The notes: generated from the sequence alone by a model not told the origin. Numbered from the stretch's first letter, positions 1 to 10,586 are shown. The stretch: 64,000 bases of DNA from Methanobacterium_B sp963825335 (GCA_963825335.1 CAWGSP010000001.1:1984001-2048000); one strand, 5' to 3'. Numbers and translations are program-made.

Positions 1-754
1 CCCGGTTTTTGTCTGAGAATTCGATTGTCTTGGAAATGATGAGGTCGAGGGCTTTTCTTGATTGTTCTTTGGAAACATCGTTATCCATCATATCATACCC
101 TCTGCCAGAGTATGCTAGGTGGTAGAAACACACCCTGGGAATTTTTTCTGATTCGATAAGATCGAATATGGCTTCTAAACTATCGTAAGTCTGTTTGCTT
201 ATGGTAAATCTCAGACCAACCTTTTGTCCTATTTCTTTACAGTTTCTAATACCGAGTAACGCCTTATTAAAAGCTCCTTGGACACCTCTAAATTGGTCGT
301 TATTTTCACCTACTCCATCTAGACTTATACCAACATAGGACACACCACTATTTTTTATTGTTTGGGCTATATCTTTGGTTATTAATGTCCCATTTGTCGA
401 AATAACCGGTCTTATACCTTTAGATTTTGTGTAGTCTATCAGATGGAATATATCATTTCTAGTTAATGGTTCTCCACCAGAAAAGAGCAGTACGGGTACT
501 TTGAATTCTTCGAGATTATCTATAAATTTTTCTGCTTCCTCTGTTGATAATTCTTCAGGATTGTGACCGTTAATTGCGTTTGAATAACAGTGCACACATC
601 GGAGGTTGCATGATCGAGTAGAATTCCACACAACAACCGGCCCATATCCTTTGGATGTCCCATGGGATTGTAGTTTAGAATTTTTTTGGTATCTTAATCT
701 GTCCCCATAATTTTTTTCATCTAACAAGAGTTTTGTCAAGCTTATCATATGCAT
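1..754 (-). CDS. ahbC: Radical SAM haem-biosynthesis protein, AhbC/NirJ-like (partial, runs off left edge)
   Basis: About 251 N-terminal residues are present; the C-terminus lies outside the window. The radical SAM cluster motif CxxxCxxC is at residues 49-56 (CNLRCVHC), followed by an LLFSGGEP stretch that binds SAM, and later a FYHLAYSGRG stretch. This combination is typical of the NirJ/AhbC group, which trims side chains of didecarboxysirohaem on the siroheme-dependent route to haem; AhbD is the main alternative. Start: ATG at 754 (MHMISLTKLL) or two codons later at 748, which fits the usual family start MIS. The family call is from memory of conserved motifs, so AhbC versus AhbD is an inference. 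Confidence 0.7.
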   Translation of the reverse strand, partial: MHMISLTKLLLDEKNYGDRLRYQKNSKLQSHGTSKGYGPVVVWNSTRSCNLRCVHCYSNAINGHNPEELSTEEAEKFIDNLEEFKVPVLLFSGGEPLTRNDIFHLIDYTKSKGIRPVISTNGTLITKDIAQTIKNSGVSYVGISLDGVGENNDQFRGVQGAFNKALLGIRNCKEIGQKVGLRFTISKQTYDSLEAIFDLIESEKIPRVCFYHLAYSGRGYDMMDNDVSKEQSRKALDLIISKTIEFSDKNR

Positions 755-987
755 CACAGTCTTATTAATTGGATTTGAATTTTTATTTATCAAATACTAT
801 CTTTTTAATCAAAATTGTACTCCTGCTGTAAGCAGATCATATTTGGTTCGTTAAATTTTGCCCTCATACATCTTTGTCTATGAAACTTTTGTTGAATGAT
901 GATATCATTTGATGTTTAGATCTATTTTTTTAGTAAAAAAATTAGTTTATGAATAGGAAAATTTAGTCAGTTTCAATCTACAATGTT

Positions 988-2403
988 CTATTTGTTGTTG
1001 TTTTCTTTTACAAATATCGATACAGCCAAACCCAAACCACTGATAACAGCAAATATTGTAAATGCTGTTTTTAAACTTAAGAGAAACATATTGTAGTTGG
1101 ATGGATGGATCTGGACATTTCCAATGTACGTTGCGAAGATGAATAACATAATACCCAAACTAAGTGTTTGGCCCATATATACCATAGTTGATAGTGATGC
1201 TGAGGCCATACCATAATCATTACCACCGATGCTTCCAATGAATTTGTTGGTTGTTGGTGAGGAAAATAAACCAATGCCCACACCCACCATTATCAGCCCG
1301 AAAATCGGTAGCATCAAACTCGTGCTTGTGTTGATAGTTGAAAGTGTCAGCAGACCCATTGTTGTTATGATCATCCCAAATACAGCAAACACCCGGTATT
1401 CTACATTGTCAGCCAACCTACCGATAGGGGTTGATAGAAGTGCAACCATCAACGGCTGTACAGACAATATTAAAGCAGTTACTTGTGGCCCTAAACCCAG
1501 TAGGTCCTGGAAGTATAAACTCAAAAGCGCCCACATCGCTGTTGTTGCTATGTTAATTAAAAGAAGTCCCAAGGCAGATAACGAGGTTATTTTATTCTTG
1601 AGAATACCAAGTTTTAAAATAGGAGCTAAGGACAGCTTCTCATTTAATAAAAAGAATATTAACCCGGTTATACCGGCCAGAATTGCGACCACTCCAATAG
1701 TTGAGTTGAGTGATGTAATACCATATAACAAAGCAATAATTGACAGCGTATAAATAATTGAGCCCCTAATATCGAATTTTTCACCGGCATGACCCATCCA
1801 CTCACCCTTAAGCAGCCAGATTATCATACCGAATAAAAACAGTCCAAATGGTACATTGAAATAATATATACTTCTCCAACCAAAGTTCTGAGCTAAAAAA
1901 CCACCTAGTATTGGACCTAAAAATAATCCTATATAAACTGCTGTCACATAGATACCCAGTGCTTCCCCTCGTCTATATGAAGGACATACAGAACTTAGAA
2001 GAGCAACACCGGTTGCGAAGATCATCGAACATCCTAATCCCTGAATAAAACTGAAAATAATTAAATAGGTTCCCGATGAAGACATACCGGCCAAAAACGA
2101 TGCTATGGTGTATATAACAACACCATAGGTAAATATTTTTTTACGACCTATGATGTCGCTTAAATGTCCAAAAGGAAGTACAAATGCTGCATTCGCCAGT
2201 ACGAATACCGTTGGTATCCAACTAAGTTGGATTAAATTTACTGTTAATTCCTTCTGGATGATGGGCAGCACTATATTGAGTGAAGATCCCATGAACGGTA
2301 TCAGAAACGATCCGAGGGCCACAACTAATAAAGTAATATTCCTAACCCTTTTATCAGAAATTTTATCTGCATCCATCATTATCAGAAATATTATTAGATT
2401 CAT
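988..2403 (-). CDS. MFS drug/solute exporter, DHA2 (EmrB/QacA-like) family
   Basis: A 471-residue, strongly hydrophobic protein with the spacing of a 14-helix DHA2 transporter. The N-terminal half has the MFS loop 2-3 motif (GHLSDIIGRKK, about residues 78-88) and the helix-5 antiporter-like run GLFLGPILGGFLA, both hallmarks of proton-driven drug exporters. It is expected in the cytoplasmic membrane, exchanging protons for a small hydrophobic substrate; the substrate cannot be read from sequence. The start at 2403 has a GGTG very close upstream; an alternative is the Met-Asp-Ala-Asp start about nine codons in. It stands alone and is divergent from the next gene. Confidence 0.85.
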   Translation of the reverse strand: MNLIIFLIMMDADKISDKRVRNITLLVVALGSFLIPFMGSSLNIVLPIIQKELTVNLIQLSWIPTVFVLANAAFVLPFGHLSDIIGRKKIFTYGVVIYTIASFLAGMSSSGTYLIIFSFIQGLGCSMIFATGVALLSSVCPSYRRGEALGIYVTAVYIGLFLGPILGGFLAQNFGWRSIYYFNVPFGLFLFGMIIWLLKGEWMGHAGEKFDIRGSIIYTLSIIALLYGITSLNSTIGVVAILAGITGLIFFLLNEKLSLAPILKLGILKNKITSLSALGLLLINIATTAMWALLSLYFQDLLGLGPQVTALILSVQPLMVALLSTPIGRLADNVEYRVFAVFGMIITTMGLLTLSTINTSTSLMLPIFGLIMVGVGIGLFSSPTTNKFIGSIGGNDYGMASASLSTMVYMGQTLSLGIMLFIFATYIGNVQIHPSNYNMFLLSLKTAFTIFAVISGLGLAVSIFVKENNNK

Positions 2404-2593
2404 ACACCTTAAATATTATATCGACAAAAATAGGCAGTAATATAATTCTAAATCAGATAAAAAAAATTTAAGGAAAAAAACTAACATAAAATTTTTCTTC
2501 ATAGAAAATTTTGATATAAACGTCTGATATTATAGATAGCAGTGAATTTTAATGAAATAAGTTTACAAATAAAAAAAATTTTCGTGATATAAA

Positions 2594-3523
2594 ATGAGCC
2601 TAATAATAACTTACATAGGTAGCAAAGGATGCGTAATGGTTGGAGACAAAAGAAGGATAGGTTTTTATGGAGGACCATCAGGTAACAGGGAAAAACTTGA
2701 AGAAGGATTATACAATGGAAAAATAGAAACCCTAGAACAACTGAAAAGCGATGCTGAAAAACTTGGAATCAGTCTTAAGGTTTCGGATGATGCAGACAAG
2801 ATCGGTGAAATAGGAGATGTGCTGGTTGGTGAGGTTAGAAGTAAATCATCTACTGAAACCAAACGTAAAAGGATTTATGCCACAACTGGTGCATACAGCC
2901 TGATTGAACTGTCCGGTTCACATATGCAAACTATGAAAACCGGAGGCACGAGTATTGTTGTTTTTGGTAACAAATATACCAAGGAGCTTGCTGAAAAGAT
3001 CATAAATAAACAATGGAAAACTAAAATTACACTCAAAGAAATTGGCAACATATTCGAAGGCGTGATGACAGAAGTTGCGAGTAAAACACCATCAGTAAGC
3101 CGTGAATATGAACTGAGAAGTAAATATCCAGTGATCGATATAAAAGCGGCTAAAGAATTGTTAAGAACCACTATTATCAAGGATGTTGAGGAATTAGAGA
3201 AGTATCGTAATGGATTGAGGGATGAACAGATTAAAACGTCACAGAATATTCGAATGGCAACTAAAATTGTTATTCAGGGAGCTGTGGGCAATGTATCGTA
3301 TGTTAAGGGAAACAATGTTGGTGTTATACTTGATAAAGGTTTAGATGCCTTAGATACAAAGTGGAAAACCATAGCTTGTGAGGGTGAAATTATCAACATG
3401 ACAGTCGATGATCCATCCAATGTTGAGGTGGGAGATTTAGCAGTCATTGAAAACGAAACTTTATGTATCAACAGAACGACCGAAGGATTGAAATGCGATT
3501 TCATAATATGCCGTAATAAATGA
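2594..3523 (+). CDS. DUF2121 family protein of methanogens
   Basis: A 309-residue protein beginning MSLIITYIGSKGCVMVGDKRR, which I recognise as the DUF2121 family found in methanogenic archaea. The start, with a beta-strand, GCVMVGDKR and later a KRKRIYATTGAY stretch, recalls proteasome-like Ntn-hydrolase folds, but this is only a resemblance. No membrane segments or metal motifs are visible. It is transcribed with the MBL-fold gene that follows after about 75 bases, which has its own strong ribosome-binding site. Function unknown; length looks full for the family. Confidence 0.7.
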   Translation: MSLIITYIGSKGCVMVGDKRRIGFYGGPSGNREKLEEGLYNGKIETLEQLKSDAEKLGISLKVSDDADKIGEIGDVLVGEVRSKSSTETKRKRIYATTGAYSLIELSGSHMQTMKTGGTSIVVFGNKYTKELAEKIINKQWKTKITLKEIGNIFEGVMTEVASKTPSVSREYELRSKYPVIDIKAAKELLRTTIIKDVEELEKYRNGLRDEQIKTSQNIRMATKIVIQGAVGNVSYVKGNNVGVILDKGLDALDTKWKTIACEGEIINMTVDDPSNVEVGDLAVIENETLCINRTTEGLKCDFIICRNK

Positions 3524-3597
3524 ATGTATAAATTAAATAATATTACGTACAATCATTACAAAAGAAATGCTTTATAAAATTTGGAGGATTAATCAAG

Positions 3598-4399
3598 ATG
3601 AAGCTTATATTTTTAGGAAGTGGTGGTGGACGGTTTCGCGACCATAACCCAAAAGAGGATGACAGGCGGATTTAGAATAGAAGATATGGATGGAATGAAC
3701 ATTCATGTAGATCCCGGGCCCGGAGCACTTGTAAGAACTTATCAATTTGGACTGAACCCCATGAAGGTCAATATGCTTATGGTATCACATTCACACACAG
3801 ATCATTATACAGATGCCGAAGTATTAATAGAGGCAATGACAAGGGGAATGACGCGAAAAAATGGCATTTTAGTCGGCAGTCGCAGTGTAATTGATGGTTA
3901 TGATCGGTGGGGTCCTTGTATATCAAAATATCATTTAAGCAAACCAGAAGTGTTTGTAATGGAGGAAAGTGATCATAATAAAGTGAATAACATAGATGTT
4001 ACAGCTACTAAGACTGTTCACGGAGACCCAAAGGCTGTTGGTTTTAAATTAGAGCACAACGACTTCATAGTGTCATACACTTCAGACACAGAATACTTCC
4101 CCGAACTACATGAGCACCATAAAAATGCCGATATTTTAATAGGAAGCGTTATACGTGCCGGAAATGAACATATCAGGGGGCATATGTCAGCAGATGACTT
4201 TGAAATGCTCGTTGAAGAAGTCTCTCCCAAGATAGCCATAATGACACATTTAGGTATGAAGTTGATCATGGACAGTCCTGAAAAAGAGGCCAAGAGAATT
4301 ACTGGTAGTACTGGTATCCACACAATAGCAGCACGTGATGGTATGAAATTAGACCTCGATGATCTAGTAACAAAACAGCCCACATTAGACCAGTTTTAA
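3598..4399 (+). CDS. MBL-fold metallo-hydrolase with a +1 frame break near its N-terminus
   Basis: A beta-lactamase-fold hydrolase with the metal-binding motif SHSHTDHYTD and later SDTEYF and THLGMK metal-ligand regions. The expected family start, MKLIFLGSGGGRF, is encoded from ATG 3598, 10-11 bases after a clean GGAGG (3582-3587), but it is in a different frame from the rest, which begins ATITQKRMTGGF from about 3638. One extra base near 3637 explains this. Without it the protein would be about 266 residues. As written, translation of the main frame would have to begin at GTG 3620, losing the first beta-strand. The substrate is unknown. The shift may be a real lesion or a sequence error. Confidence 0.75.
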
Positions 4400-4429
4400 C
4401 TGTGAAAATAATATTTTTTTAATAAGACA

Positions 4430-4454
4430 ATAGATAGATTTAAATTCTATCTAT
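4430..4454 (+). promoter_or_regulatory. 25-bp perfect palindrome over the tRNA-Thr promoter
   Basis: Two 9-base arms, ATAGATAGA and TCTATCTAT, flank the 7-base centre TTTAAAT, ending 17 bases before the tRNA. The centre sits about 30 bases upstream of the tRNA 5' end, where an archaeal TATA box is expected, so the palindrome probably contains the tRNA promoter. It could also act as a hairpin behind the preceding hydrolase gene. Confidence 0.5.
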
Positions 4455-4469
4455 TTGATAAGTAATAGA

Positions 4470-4548
<79 letters not shown>

Positions 4549-4575
4549 CTTCTTTCGATATATCGAGGGTTTTAA

Positions 4576-5618
4576 ATGGCTTTTAAACTAAATAAAGCCA
4601 CCAGTAAAGAGATCATAAATGATCCCTTATTTAAGGAATACGTTCAATACCGTAGTCTTAAGCCTGAAACTATAAGGAGCTATACTAGAAAGATTACAAT
4701 CTATTCAATTGTTACTGGAATGACACCAACACAATTTATAGAAGAAGCTGAAGTGGATGAAGACTTGAACATTCGTAAAAGACTAAGAAAAATTAAAGGA
4801 CATTTCACAGAGTTACAGGATCATCTTATTAACAAAGGATTACAGTCCCCAGAAAATAGAGGATATTATCACAACTATTCGAGGATTCTATTCTTATTAC
4901 GATATAGATTTACCAAAACGCATGTATCATGCACCTGTACCAGACCTCCAAAATGAAGCTATACCCTCTAAACAAGATATCAATAAAGCACTTAATTTAT
5001 GCAACATAAAATATCAGGCTATTATACAATTAATGTCTACCAGTGGTATCAGTTTGGGTGATGTGTTAAATTTAAAAATATCAGACTTTTTAAATGGTAT
5101 GAATGTTCTCCCAGAAGAACAGGATATAAACATTTTAAGTTATGGGACAAAGACTGATATCTGTGAAAATCAAGTCCCTATGTGGCACATCCAACGTATG
5201 AAAAGTGGTACTTCTCATGTTACGTTTAACACTCCTGAAACAACAAAAACTATCCTTTATTATTTAGATGAAAATCCACCAAAAAGTATTGATGATCCTT
5301 TGTTCAGGGGTAGCACAGGTAATAAATTAAGGAATGATGTTTTCCAACGATTTCTTAAGGAAACTTAACAAACAGTGTGGTTGGAGTGATGTAGGGAGAC
5401 AGATTTTTTTTCATAGTCATATCCTTCGGAAATTCTTCTCGAACAGATTGGAAGAAGGAGGAATGCCACATCACTATATAAGACAACTTATGGGACACAG
5501 AAAAGACCCACTCACCAGAACTTATTTTTCAACTCCAAGTGAAAAATTGCGGGAAGAATACCATAAATTCATGGATAATCTAATATTTTTGGAGGAAAAT
5601 AAACTAGGAATAATATAA
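4576..5618 (+). pseudogene. Tyrosine-type integrase, broken by two frameshifts
   Basis: Site-specific recombinase of about 345 residues spread over three frames, each step being +1: 4576 to about 4875, then to about 5350, then to 5618. Read across the breaks it gives an N-terminal SAM-like DNA-binding domain (EYVQYRSLKPETIRSYTRK), a catalytic domain with HILRKFF (box II His-x-x-Arg), QLMGHR, and the nucleophile in RTYFS. The box I arginine usually seen after SGL/SGM is not apparent (SGISLGDVL). It begins 31 bases behind the tRNA and presumably inserted the island. With both breaks real it is inactive and the island is trapped. Confidence 0.85.
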
Positions 5619-6279
5619 TAGAGATTAAATATTGAATAAAATTCCTTCAATTTTTTTTAAGCATTATGTGAACTTATTTATTTAACATACGATTATAAGG
5701 CTTCTATTTGTTATTACTATTATCCAAAATGTATGAATTGCTTCTTATTTATTTAGAAAACCCTATCGTAATTACAATAAAAAAATTATTCATAATTAAC
5801 TATTGATCATATAAAGAGCTTTTTTTTAGTGTAGATACTGAAGCTAAGAACGATTACTATATATGGGAGTAAAGAAGATGAAATAAAACGTTTAATTGGT
5901 AAAATATTGATTTAAAAGAGATAAATACATATTTGAACAATCGGGAATGATGAATTTAAATACTTATACGAGCTTATTATAGGATATAAAGGCTTATTAT
6001 AACTTATTCTTTTTGATAATTGGTGCAATTCTTAGATAGATACTTAATGGATTGCATTAATTTATTATACTATATATTATAGTGTTTGGTGTTTTTAGAC
6101 AGGAGTTTTATAGTGTTGTTTTGGTTGTATAAAGTACTGGGCAGTCGATTTGAGATCTGTTTTAGTAATTGGTTCTTTTGTTTTATTGGAATAAGGACAA
6201 AAACTTATTACGAAACAGCTCAGAAAATCTGTTTTAATAGATTTTAAGGCATATTATCTTGTGTTGATTTCTTACGATT
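5619..6279. other. Non-coding, AT-rich gap
   Basis: No convincing gene. It contains two close copies of GCTTATTATA (5972-5981 and 5992-6001) within a stretch resembling the ATAAGGCTTATT motif seen before the SIR2-like and PIN-like genes. Confidence 0.4.
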
Positions 6280-8415
6280 TTAAGGTTTGATAAAATGTCC
6301 CTCTCTAGCATAAAATATAAAATCTTCAATAAATTTGTCATCAATCTTAGAACTCTTAAGTATTTTTTTAATCGTATTTAAATCAGAGCCGATATCATTT
6401 TTAAGTAATTCATGAATTTTTACAACTTCTTTAACATTAACTTCTCCTTTTAGAATACTATTAACAAAAGATATATTATAACCTGTTTTTTTAACATTTT
6501 TATATATCCTTAATTTTTTACAAATATCTAAGGAACTCAAAGAATTATTCTGAATAAAGGTTGTTTGAATTAACTGGAAAAGTGGAACTGGAAAAATACC
6601 TTCAAATTCAGGATCATTGAAATAAGAACGAGTATCCTTTTTGTTTAAAATTTGTATATTAGTAAATTCCTTTTTTACTTTGTCTGGAATGTCGCCGAAT
6701 ATGAATATTGAAGATAGCTTTTTATTTATTAATGGTCTGGCTCTGTGGAAAGCTTGGTATATCTCACTTTCTGAAAGATTATAATCAAATGAAGTTATGT
6801 TATAATCTAGCCCAATGAAGTTACCAGCATTATCTCTTACTAGTTCTGGTGGTTCAGTTAAGTTATCATAATCAATAACATGAGGATTGGGTTTTTTCTC
6901 ATCCAATCCATAATATAAAGTAAAACCAGTCTCTTTATCATGAGGATAAAATTTACCGTCTTTAGGGATGTTGATTAATTTCTTTAAATCTTCAGGTTTA
7001 TAATCTGTTAATGATAGTTCATTGTAATCTTTTACAATACTTGCTTTATCAATGTTAGGTGTCCCGATAATGAATAATGCTTCCACATCTTTGATAGTGT
7101 TTGAACCCCTTAAATTGTAAAAATAAGCTGTTTCCCCAAGATCATTGAAAAATCCTACTAATCCATCATATGTTATGATTCCAATGTTTGAATAAATTCT
7201 TTTAATTTTCTTAATATAGTTTCGGAGTTCATTTATAGTTTCTTTACCGTTTTCGGTTAACTTTTTTGTTTTATAATCAAAAAAAGTTCCGTTTTTATAG
7301 TAGAAATGATTTTTGTCCATTTTATAAATATTAACTGTTTGGTTTACTATGTTTGATTGATAAATTTTGATCTTTAGATCTTTAAATGAGTCCAGTTTTT
7401 TGTCTAAAAGTGTTTGACGGTTTTCAATCAGATTTTCGTAAGCATAACGTCTCAATAATACTTCAAAAGCGTTTTTATCAAAGGTAGCATCTAAAAATAT
7501 GACTGGAACACTACGTAATGCAAGATCTATAACATTGTGAAGGGATGGTTCAGGATAAGATAAATTATCTTTGTAAATACTGTTATAATAAGCATATTTT
7601 CTTAAATCAAATGGATTAAATTTGGTGATCTGGCTGGTATCATCTGAGTTTTTTGATTTTATGGCTTCTTTTAATGCGCCATTCCTGATACCATAAAGAG
7701 TTAAAGTAAGATTTATTGGGGGTAAATCATTATTCTCTAAAATTTCAATAAAATCATTAAAATAATCTTCAATGGATTGATCATATTTCTTTATTATATC
7801 AACACTTTCGTTTATTTGTTCTATGTCAACTTTTATAGTGTTGAATTCTTTCATTGCTTCATCAACCACTAAAATATCAAATTTAAATTCTTTTTCACCT
7901 TTTTTATACAATATTCTGTTAGTAGGTAAATAATGGAAAGGTGCAACAGCTTTTTGAGTGTTAAATTGATTCCAATAATCACAAGTTCTTTTATCACAAT
8001 GATTTAAAGAACATATTAAAGGTATTGGAACATTATTGGAAGATAAATGTTTAATATTTTTATATAATTTGCAATTTTCCATGCTTAAACCTTTCCAATG
8101 TTTACCAAGTTTCCCGTATTCTCCCTCTAATAATTTATGTGAGGCTGTAACCATTAGAAAGCTTTTTTGTTTCTTTAAAAAGGATTTAATAGCATGAGTT
8201 TTACCAACACCGGCTTGTAAATTTAATATATGGATGGCGGACTCAGTGAAATCTATCTTAGATAAAGATTCTCTTACATCATTTAACCTATTTCCTAAAT
8301 ATATTGTTTCAATTTCAGGAATTTCATAAGCTTTTTCATCCCAATCTATAGGCTCCTCAACAATTTCAGTAAAATGCCATCTATGCTCTTTGCTATTTTC
8401 AAGATTTTTGACCAT
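6280..8415 (-). CDS. SF2-like helicase/ATPase with a Cys-rich insert
   Basis: A 711-residue nucleic-acid motor. Walker A is LQAGVGKTH (GKT at 71-73) and Walker B is VVDEAM (185-188). A motif VI-like QAFHRARP lies in the C-terminal half, with a beta-rich stretch before it. Between Walker A and B are four cysteines (115, 135, 140, 145), a layout that recalls the iron-sulfur domain of XPD/DinG helicases or a zinc site. The end (about 620-711) is a helical tail. RBS GGTGA stands five bases before ATG 8415. It is a lone gene in the mobile island and probably serves replication or maintenance of the element; the exact family is not recognised. Confidence 0.6.
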   Translation of the reverse strand: MVKNLENSKEHRWHFTEIVEEPIDWDEKAYEIPEIETIYLGNRLNDVRESLSKIDFTESAIHILNLQAGVGKTHAIKSFLKKQKSFLMVTASHKLLEGEYGKLGKHWKGLSMENCKLYKNIKHLSSNNVPIPLICSLNHCDKRTCDYWNQFNTQKAVAPFHYLPTNRILYKKGEKEFKFDILVVDEAMKEFNTIKVDIEQINESVDIIKKYDQSIEDYFNDFIEILENNDLPPINLTLTLYGIRNGALKEAIKSKNSDDTSQITKFNPFDLRKYAYYNSIYKDNLSYPEPSLHNVIDLALRSVPVIFLDATFDKNAFEVLLRRYAYENLIENRQTLLDKKLDSFKDLKIKIYQSNIVNQTVNIYKMDKNHFYYKNGTFFDYKTKKLTENGKETINELRNYIKKIKRIYSNIGIITYDGLVGFFNDLGETAYFYNLRGSNTIKDVEALFIIGTPNIDKASIVKDYNELSLTDYKPEDLKKLINIPKDGKFYPHDKETGFTLYYGLDEKKPNPHVIDYDNLTEPPELVRDNAGNFIGLDYNITSFDYNLSESEIYQAFHRARPLINKKLSSIFIFGDIPDKVKKEFTNIQILNKKDTRSYFNDPEFEGIFPVPLFQLIQTTFIQNNSLSSLDICKKLRIYKNVKKTGYNISFVNSILKGEVNVKEVVKIHELLKNDIGSDLNTIKKILKSSKIDDKFIEDFIFYAREGHFIKP

Positions 8416-8726
8416 AAATTCACCTATGCCTCTTAGTTAGGATTTATAATTAATTTTTATTACATTTGAATATTTAAATTGTTATATGTGTTACGATATA
8501 GGTTAAAATAGATCAAAAAAATATCCATTAAATTTAATTGTAAGTTTCGTATTTTTATAATTTTTTCCAAGGCTAGTTGTACTTTTAGTACATGGATTCC
8601 AGGTTTATTAAAATCAAATATTAGAATGATGATTTCTTACAATTTCTAATCTGTTCCCAGATCATATCTGAATATTTTGGGACTCTTTTATTCTAATTTT
8701 TCCTACCATATTAACTCAAAATTGAT
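8416..8726. other. Non-coding gap
   Basis: Promoter side of the helicase gene. It contains a short perfect palindrome, GTACT-TTT-AGTAC, at 8579-8591. No gene seen. Confidence 0.35.
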
Positions 8727-9053
8727 CTATATTTCATCTCTATCTTCATCTTTCATCTCGTTATCTATAAACTCATCTAATTCCGAGTCATTTAAATCCG
8801 TCTGTGGTGGCCCTATGTCTGCCATGAGTTCACAATACTCTTCATTATCAATCTCTCCCTTTTTGTACATCAATCCTAATTTTACATATTTATCACATTT
8901 TACTATAAACTCCTCTAATTCCGAATCATTTAAATAGTTTTCTGGTGGCTCTAAATTTGCCATGAGCTCAATATACTCTTCATTATCAATCTCTCCCATT
9001 TTGTGCATCAATTCAATTTCTACATATTTATCAATTTTTTCTATTAAACACAT
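8727..9053 (-). CDS. Small acidic protein with an internal tandem duplication
   Basis: About 108 residues from the preferred ATG 9053 (MCLIEKIDKY), which follows a GGATGTG ribosome-binding site; an upstream ATG at 9086 would add 11 residues. The protein is two copies of a roughly 43-residue helical unit. Each runs DKYV-LMxKxGEIDNEEY-ELMA-PP-LNDSELxEFI. The repeats are also visible at DNA level, so the duplication is recent or under constraint. No membrane segment, cysteines or catalytic motif. Many Asp/Glu residues suggest a protein- or metal-binding role, or a DNA mimic, but this is a guess. No known family recognised. Confidence 0.55.
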   Translation of the reverse strand: MCLIEKIDKYVEIELMHKMGEIDNEEYIELMANLEPPENYLNDSELEEFIVKCDKYVKLGLMYKKGEIDNEEYCELMADIGPPQTDLNDSELDEFIDNEMKDEDRDEI

Positions 9054-9086
9054 TTTTTCACATCCAAAAAATATTTTTAAAAACAC

Positions 9087-9988
9087 CGAACTATTTTTTT
9101 AACATTTAAATGGAATATTATACCCATATACATAGATTACTACACCAATATATAAATATATAGGTTTTAAGCGCTTATTGTATATTCTTACATATAAATA
9201 TATATTATTTTGTAAATTTAAGCATTGTATGTTCTTATATATAAATAATTTATTGACAATAATAAAACATAATTTTTAGAATAATATATTTCTCAAAATT
9301 ATTGTGAATTATATGTAGAATAAATTTTAATTAAAACACCATTCCACTAAGAATAAAATTAATATAAGTTATCTTTTTTTAAAAATCGTTAGTGTCCATG
9401 TCCTCTCTGACTACTATGAACCATATAACTCTTGTTAAAAAAATTTATTGAATTATCAGATTCCTGTCGATATGTTGTCGATTCGTCGGGTCAGTCGATC
9501 AATCACTTGCTAGATCGATTTTTCAAATAATTAAATACAAACTAAAACTAGAGTATCTTAAATCAGCGTAGCTTTTGATTACATTAGGTGGATAGCATAG
9601 ATCCTATTGAATACATGAATGGAACTATGGTTAACATAGTAGCACATAATTGAATTGTAATATCACTTGATTATAGCAATAAGATACAAATAAACGCATA
9701 ATTCATCAATAGATTGATTTAGCCTTCTAAATTGGTGTCGACATATGTATCAAATGCTATAAATCGATTCTTTCTCAAAACAAATTTAGTGATCAGTTGA
9801 TTGCTTCTCAGAGATTTCAATTTAATTATTCTCTTATTTGAATGGTCTTCAAGATTTTTGGAAGGTATTAATGAAAAAACGTTTTTAGTTCAATCTAAAT
9901 AGTAAAGAATAATGCTAAGTTTCTAAATACAAAATAGTAGATTGTTGTAATTTTGATAAATTGTATTGATAAATAATGGGGTATAACA
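9087..9988. other. Long non-coding gap with degenerate repeats
   Basis: Very AT-rich. It holds (a) runs of TATAAATATATA around 9140-9250, (b) a GTGTCCATGTCCTCTCTGAC element at 9392-9411, related on the opposite strand to 25720-25745 and to elements near 26950 and 28130, and (c) a copy of the dispersed CACTTGCTAGAT element at about 9490-9535 followed by AAATAATTAAAT, as at 37313-37355. No gene seen. Confidence 0.45.
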
Positions 9989-10402
9989 ATGAAGTGTGCA
10001 GAACATCGGGAAAAAGATGCAATAGGGGCTTGTGTAAGCTGTGGAAGAGGTATTTGTGAAGATTGTACAATAAATTTAGCAGGAAAAAATTATTGTCAAG
10101 ATTGTGCTGATGAATTAGTTCAAGAAAATAATAATATGGAACAAGTAAAAAATCAATCCAAAAATTTGAATGTAAAGTCTCCTTCGAGTGCAGCTGCTTT
10201 AAATCTTATAATTGCAGGTGCAGGATTTATTTATATCCATGAATATAGTAAAGCTGTTGTTAGTTTTATTATTGTTTGGATAGCTGGAATTATAAGTTAC
10301 CTTATTTTTGGAAGTATTTGGTATTTAGTTATTGTTGGTTATATTTTAATTATAGTTTGGAGTTATAATGAAACTAAAAAATATAATAAGAATTTAACTT
10401 AA
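9989..10402 (+). CDS. B-box-type zinc-finger membrane protein
   Basis: A 137-residue protein. Residues 1-45 carry a compact zinc-binding pattern: Cys3, His6, Cys15-x2-Cys18, Cys23-x2-Cys26, Cys36-x2-Cys39, like the B-box/zinc-ribbon heads of many methanobacterial membrane proteins. A short linker (about 45-65) is followed by two or three hydrophobic segments (about 66-130) and a basic tail. The head is probably cytoplasmic. ATG 9989 has only a weak GGGG nearby. Single gene; the role is unknown. Confidence 0.6.
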   Translation: MKCAEHREKDAIGACVSCGRGICEDCTINLAGKNYCQDCADELVQENNNMEQVKNQSKNLNVKSPSSAAALNLIIAGAGFIYIHEYSKAVVSFIIVWIAGIISYLIFGSIWYLVIVGYILIIVWSYNETKKYNKNLT

Positions 10403-10586
10403 TCATTTGGAACACTAATAAACTGACTGGTCGATCGATGTAATTTCCTAAGATTAATAGTGATCTTGGTATCTGAATTGGTCACTTGCCTATATGTAAC
10501 GAAGTCAAATCTATAAAATGTATTGATGCTCTATATTTCTCTTAACAAAGAATAAGTTAAAATATTATGTTATAGTATATTATATC

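Noticed and set aside
1229..1753. Plus-strand frame of 174 residues inside the MFS gene
   Set aside because: A shadow of the transporter on the other strand: no RBS, no membrane or domain pattern and the MFS motifs read clearly on the minus strand.
3620..4399. MBL hydrolase starting at GTG 3620
   Set aside because: That start omits the conserved MKLIFLGSGGGRF strand, which lies in the next frame after a clear GGAGG, so the longer start with a shift is more likely the original gene.
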